Assembly: GCF_014281055.1 (NCBI RefSeq)
Contig: NZ_JACRSE010000007.1
Location: 21,822-85,821 of the forward strand
DNA length: 64,000 bases
Direction: 5' to 3'
From: Fluviispira vulneris
GTDB taxonomy: Bacteria > Bdellovibrionota_B > Oligoflexia > Silvanigrellales > Silvanigrellaceae
A model generated the notes under the pieces. The model saw only the letters and a list, made by a program, of their open reading frames with translations. It was not told the DNA's origin and did not search any database. This document shows, in pieces, positions 61,625 through 64,000 of the stretch; within the stretch, counting starts at the first letter, position 1, and each line of letters opens with the position of its first letter. A program made the translations under genes and the position numbers.

Positions 61625-64000
61625 TTATTTACCCCTAGTAGTGTTTTTAAAAAATATTTCGACTGGTCTGTCACCACTTATCAAATATTCTACCCTAAAT
61701 TTTTCGGGGCGTTTAGAATCACCAGAATAAGTTGGTTCAATTTTAACATTCACCTCTTTACCTTCTTTTTTTGCAGTTGCCCATAAGTTTTCCATCTTTT
61801 TCCATTCTCCTTTATTTAGATTTCCATCCATAGGTACCAAGTTTATTTTTTCACCTGGTCCTCCAAGTATAGTTGCAATTAAATGTCCTCCTTCATCCGC
61901 AGGATTTCCTAACTTGCCAACTTTATTTTGCTGATAAGTATTTCTATCCTTTGATGCAGGTAAAATAGTCCCTTCAACACGAATTGCTCGTCCTAAATGG
62001 TCTGTCTCAAAAGTTTGCGTATTGTCAACATTATAAATTTTATTTGGTTTTGGATTATTAAGCTCTATATTCCAACTCCCTTTTTTACCTGAAGTTAGAC
62101 CAATTACTTCTTTAACTTCCCTTGATGAATAAGGAGATTGATCTCCTAAAACACTACCTTTGTCTTTTAACTTTGGGTCGATATTGACCAAATAATTTTT
62201 GCCTTCGTCCCATTTCTTAAAGATTTCGTTTTCTTTATCCCCTTTTATCGTGAGACCTGGATTGACGAGTTCGTTTTTCCAATACTCTTCTGATTGCTTA
62301 CTTTTTACTAATTTTTCTACATAATCTATGCCTTTTTTATCAACTAGTTCTTGCCAAGTTGTTTTTCCTTCGATGATTTCTTTTAAATACTTGCTTTCTT
62401 CAATATTTTGATAAGTCAATCCTACTGATGGTTTAGGTGTTACGAGTGTGTAATATTTCGTCTCTGGATCTGTTACTTTTACTACCCAATTTCCACCTGG
62501 GGACTTTATCAAATCTATCCCTTTGTCTCTTCTTATCTTAGATAAATCATTGATTACATAATCTATACCATTTTCTTTAATTAAAATTTCTACCGATGTA
62601 TCTCCTGTAGCTAATGCATTAATATCTGCATATTGCTTTTCCTTTAATTTTATATATTCAGGTTTATAACCTTTCTTTATCAGCCATTCTTTGCCTTTTT
62701 CTGCAATTTCTTCATATTTATTTTCTAATCTTTGACCTACTTTAGATTTTCTAATTATTTTAAACGCACTTTTTGTCGATTTATCTACAATGTAATTGAC
62801 AACAAAATCTTCGCCATATTCTTTTGCTAAATCATCAAAACTACGATTTCCTTCTGTTACAGAGAGTAAATCTTCAGCTATTTCATTTGCTGTATAAACG
62901 GTAAGCATGCGGCCCGCTATCATTAGCACTACTTCGCCGCCTTTAACCATAAAATTTAAAAAATTATTCTCCGTCTCAATCTGAGTGGAGTTTGTAATTG
63001 CTGCAACATTTTCGCTACCAAGACCTGTGGCAATTCCGGCAATAATACTTGTGACTAAATCTTTTCTTTTCTCTCGCTGAACAGGATCCAATTCTGTAGG
63101 ATCATCTAGTAAGGAGTTCACCACAACGCCTGCGGCTGCACCCATGGCGGCTTCTGCACACGTATTTGTTACGCTCCCGGCGGCACACCCCAACAGAGCA
63201 TGCAGAGCAATATGTCCTGGTGAACCTTCGCCACCTATATTGTCTGCTATCTCTTTTATTTTCTCTGCGCCTAAACTCTGGAGATAATTTGCAGCAAAAG
63301 ATTGAACAAAAGCAATATTGGTTCCACCCACATTTCCGCTTAAGGCTGCTGTTAAAGCAGTGCTTATCTGTCTATAAGTGCCACCGGGTGCCCATTTTTT
63401 TAAGTCTTCTATTTTATTTTCCAAATCTATAACTGATGGGGAGTCTTTGCTTTCACCTGCATTTAATCTTTCTTCAAGCTCTTTTTCATAAGCTTGCTCA
63501 CTCTTCATTTTATTCTGTATGAAGGTTCCCAGTTCTTTTGAAAAACTTTTTACTATTTCAAATTCTGCCCGAATTTTTTCTTCATCAAATATCACTTCTA
63601 ATGGTTTGTGGGAATCCTCGCTGTTACGATTAACTCCTGCAATTATTTCTTGTGATGTTTTTCCTGTCAGAGCAAGTTGCCCTGCTTCATCACGAATTAT
63701 TATGTTTCCTTTTCCTACTGTGCTTTTTGTTACGTTAGAATGCGCGTCTGAAGAATACAAAGGAACTGGCGGAACGGCTGACACTCCTCCTACATAATCG
63801 ACATTAATTCCTCCCGTAATCTGCATAGCTTTGAACCAAGCTTCATTGTTGATATCTTGGTAATTAAATGTCCCTGTATCCAGAATATTTAATTTTTCTT
63901 CTTCTGCCTTTTTACTACTTGCTATCACTCCACCATCGAGTTGGGTGTGGCCTTTTACTTTTATTTGATATCCACCATCACCAGCCTGAATTCCAGATTG
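61625..64000 (-). CDS. cdiA: CdiA-type toxin, C-terminal part of module 2 (nuclease), runs off the window
   Basis: An open frame of at least 791 codons that continues past the right edge. The first part is nearly identical to module 1 up to the ETENN motif (near 62963). After it comes a different segment with a hydrophobic helix (GGEVVLMIAGRMLTVYTA) and repeats of the form YGEDFVVNYIV, NGIDYVIN and KGIDYVEKLV, then a nuclease domain related to that of module 1 (GNPADEGGHLIATILGGPGE, INLVPMDGNLNKGEWKKMEN). If the frame runs to a full TPS-exported protein outside the window, this is the main cdiA and module 1 is its orphan. Confidence 0.82.
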   Translation of the reverse strand, partial: QSGIQAGDGGYQIKVKGHTQLDGGVIASSKKAEEEKLNILDTGTFNYQDINNEAWFKAMQITGGINVDYVGGVSAVPPVPLYSSDAHSNVTKSTVGKGNIIIRDEAGQLALTGKTSQEIIAGVNRNSEDSHKPLEVIFDEEKIRAEFEIVKSFSKELGTFIQNKMKSEQAYEKELEERLNAGESKDSPSVIDLENKIEDLKKWAPGGTYRQISTALTAALSGNVGGTNIAFVQSFAANYLQSLGAEKIKEIADNIGGEGSPGHIALHALLGCAAGSVTNTCAEAAMGAAAGVVVNSLLDDPTELDPVQREKRKDLVTSIIAGIATGLGSENVAAITNSTQIETENNFLNFMVKGGEVVLMIAGRMLTVYTANEIAEDLLSVTEGNRSFDDLAKEYGEDFVVNYIVDKSTKSAFKIIRKSKVGQRLENKYEEIAEKGKEWLIKKGYKPEYIKLKEKQYADINALATGDTSVEILIKENGIDYVINDLSKIRRDKGIDLIKSPGGNWVVKVTDPETKYYTLVTPKPSVGLTYQNIEESKYLKEIIEGKTTWQELVDKKGIDYVEKLVKSKQSEEYWKNELVNPGLTIKGDKENEIFKKWDEGKNYLVNIDPKLKDKGSVLGDQSPYSSREVKEVIGLTSGKKGSWNIELNNPKPNKIYNVDNTQTFETDHLGRAIRVEGTILPASKDRNTYQQNKVGKLGNPADEGGHLIATILGGPGEKINLVPMDGNLNKGEWKKMENLWATAKKEGKEVNVKIEPTYSGDSKRPEKFRVEYLISGDRPVEIFFKNTTRGK
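62963..64000. repeat. Long direct repeat, copy 2 (pretoxin region)
   Basis: Near-identical partner of 58753-59790. Its left border falls exactly after the codons for ETENN, where toxin sequences diverge. It extends to the window edge, so the true length is unknown. Confidence 0.95.

Overview
The window looks like the chromosome of a low-GC, Gram-negative, flagellated bacterium. It carries LPS-export genes, outer-membrane-type lipoproteins, a BamB-like beta-propeller protein and a full flagellar export operon. The gene complement would fit the Oligoflexia/Silvanigrellales side of the Bdellovibrionota. That placement is inference from gene content and base composition; no database search was possible.

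Layout. 1-5.9 kb is housekeeping: the end of lptA with lptB, an RlpA-like lipoprotein, a leftward obg-rsfS-rlmH-comF run, rplU-rpmA with a recognisable promoter and terminator, and tRNA-Ser(GGA). 6-12 kb holds a LctP-type lactate permease behind a perfect 15-bp hairpin, a nonsense-interrupted mini-gene, an M24 peptidase-like protein and a three-gene ABC importer of the TrpXYZ type. 12.6-20.2 kb holds the SRP RNA preceded by three hairpins, dnaX, an extremely acidic 115-residue protein, a CorC-like protein, ybeY, a bamB/yfgM-like pair and a long csrA. 20.2-24.7 kb holds a MurA homologue with Asp at the fosfomycin-target cysteine and Ser at the usual Lys22, two identical tRNA-Val(TAC) genes, an amidohydrolase and two unknown proteins.

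24.9-40 kb is rich in envelope and secreted functions: an L,D-transpeptidase, a matrixin-like lipoprotein protease, a stand-alone RlmK-like methyltransferase, a receiver-CheX protein, an M3 oligopeptidase, a small Gly/Asp/Cys-tailed peptide, an MFS transporter, a secreted GH31 glucosidase with a CBM20 domain, and two tandem periplasmic sugar-binding-type proteins with no ABC partners. 40-53.2 kb is one leftward flagellar run: fliL-fliM-fliN-fliO-fliP-fliQ-fliR-flhB-flhA-flhF-flhG-fliA-cheY, then a PilZ-like and a DUF2802-like gene. 53.4-55.5 kb encodes a fusion of a ferritin-like DUF455 domain with an ATP-grasp domain.

55.6-64 kb is the accessory end. Two CdiA-type toxin C-terminal modules, each followed by a YezG-like immunity gene, lie in tandem and are separated by a decayed IS5-family transposase gene. 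The two modules are almost identical over at least 1,038 bp and diverge abruptly at an ETENN motif. This is the layout of a contact-dependent-inhibition locus with a displaced (orphan) toxin/immunity cassette, and it is the most striking system in the window.
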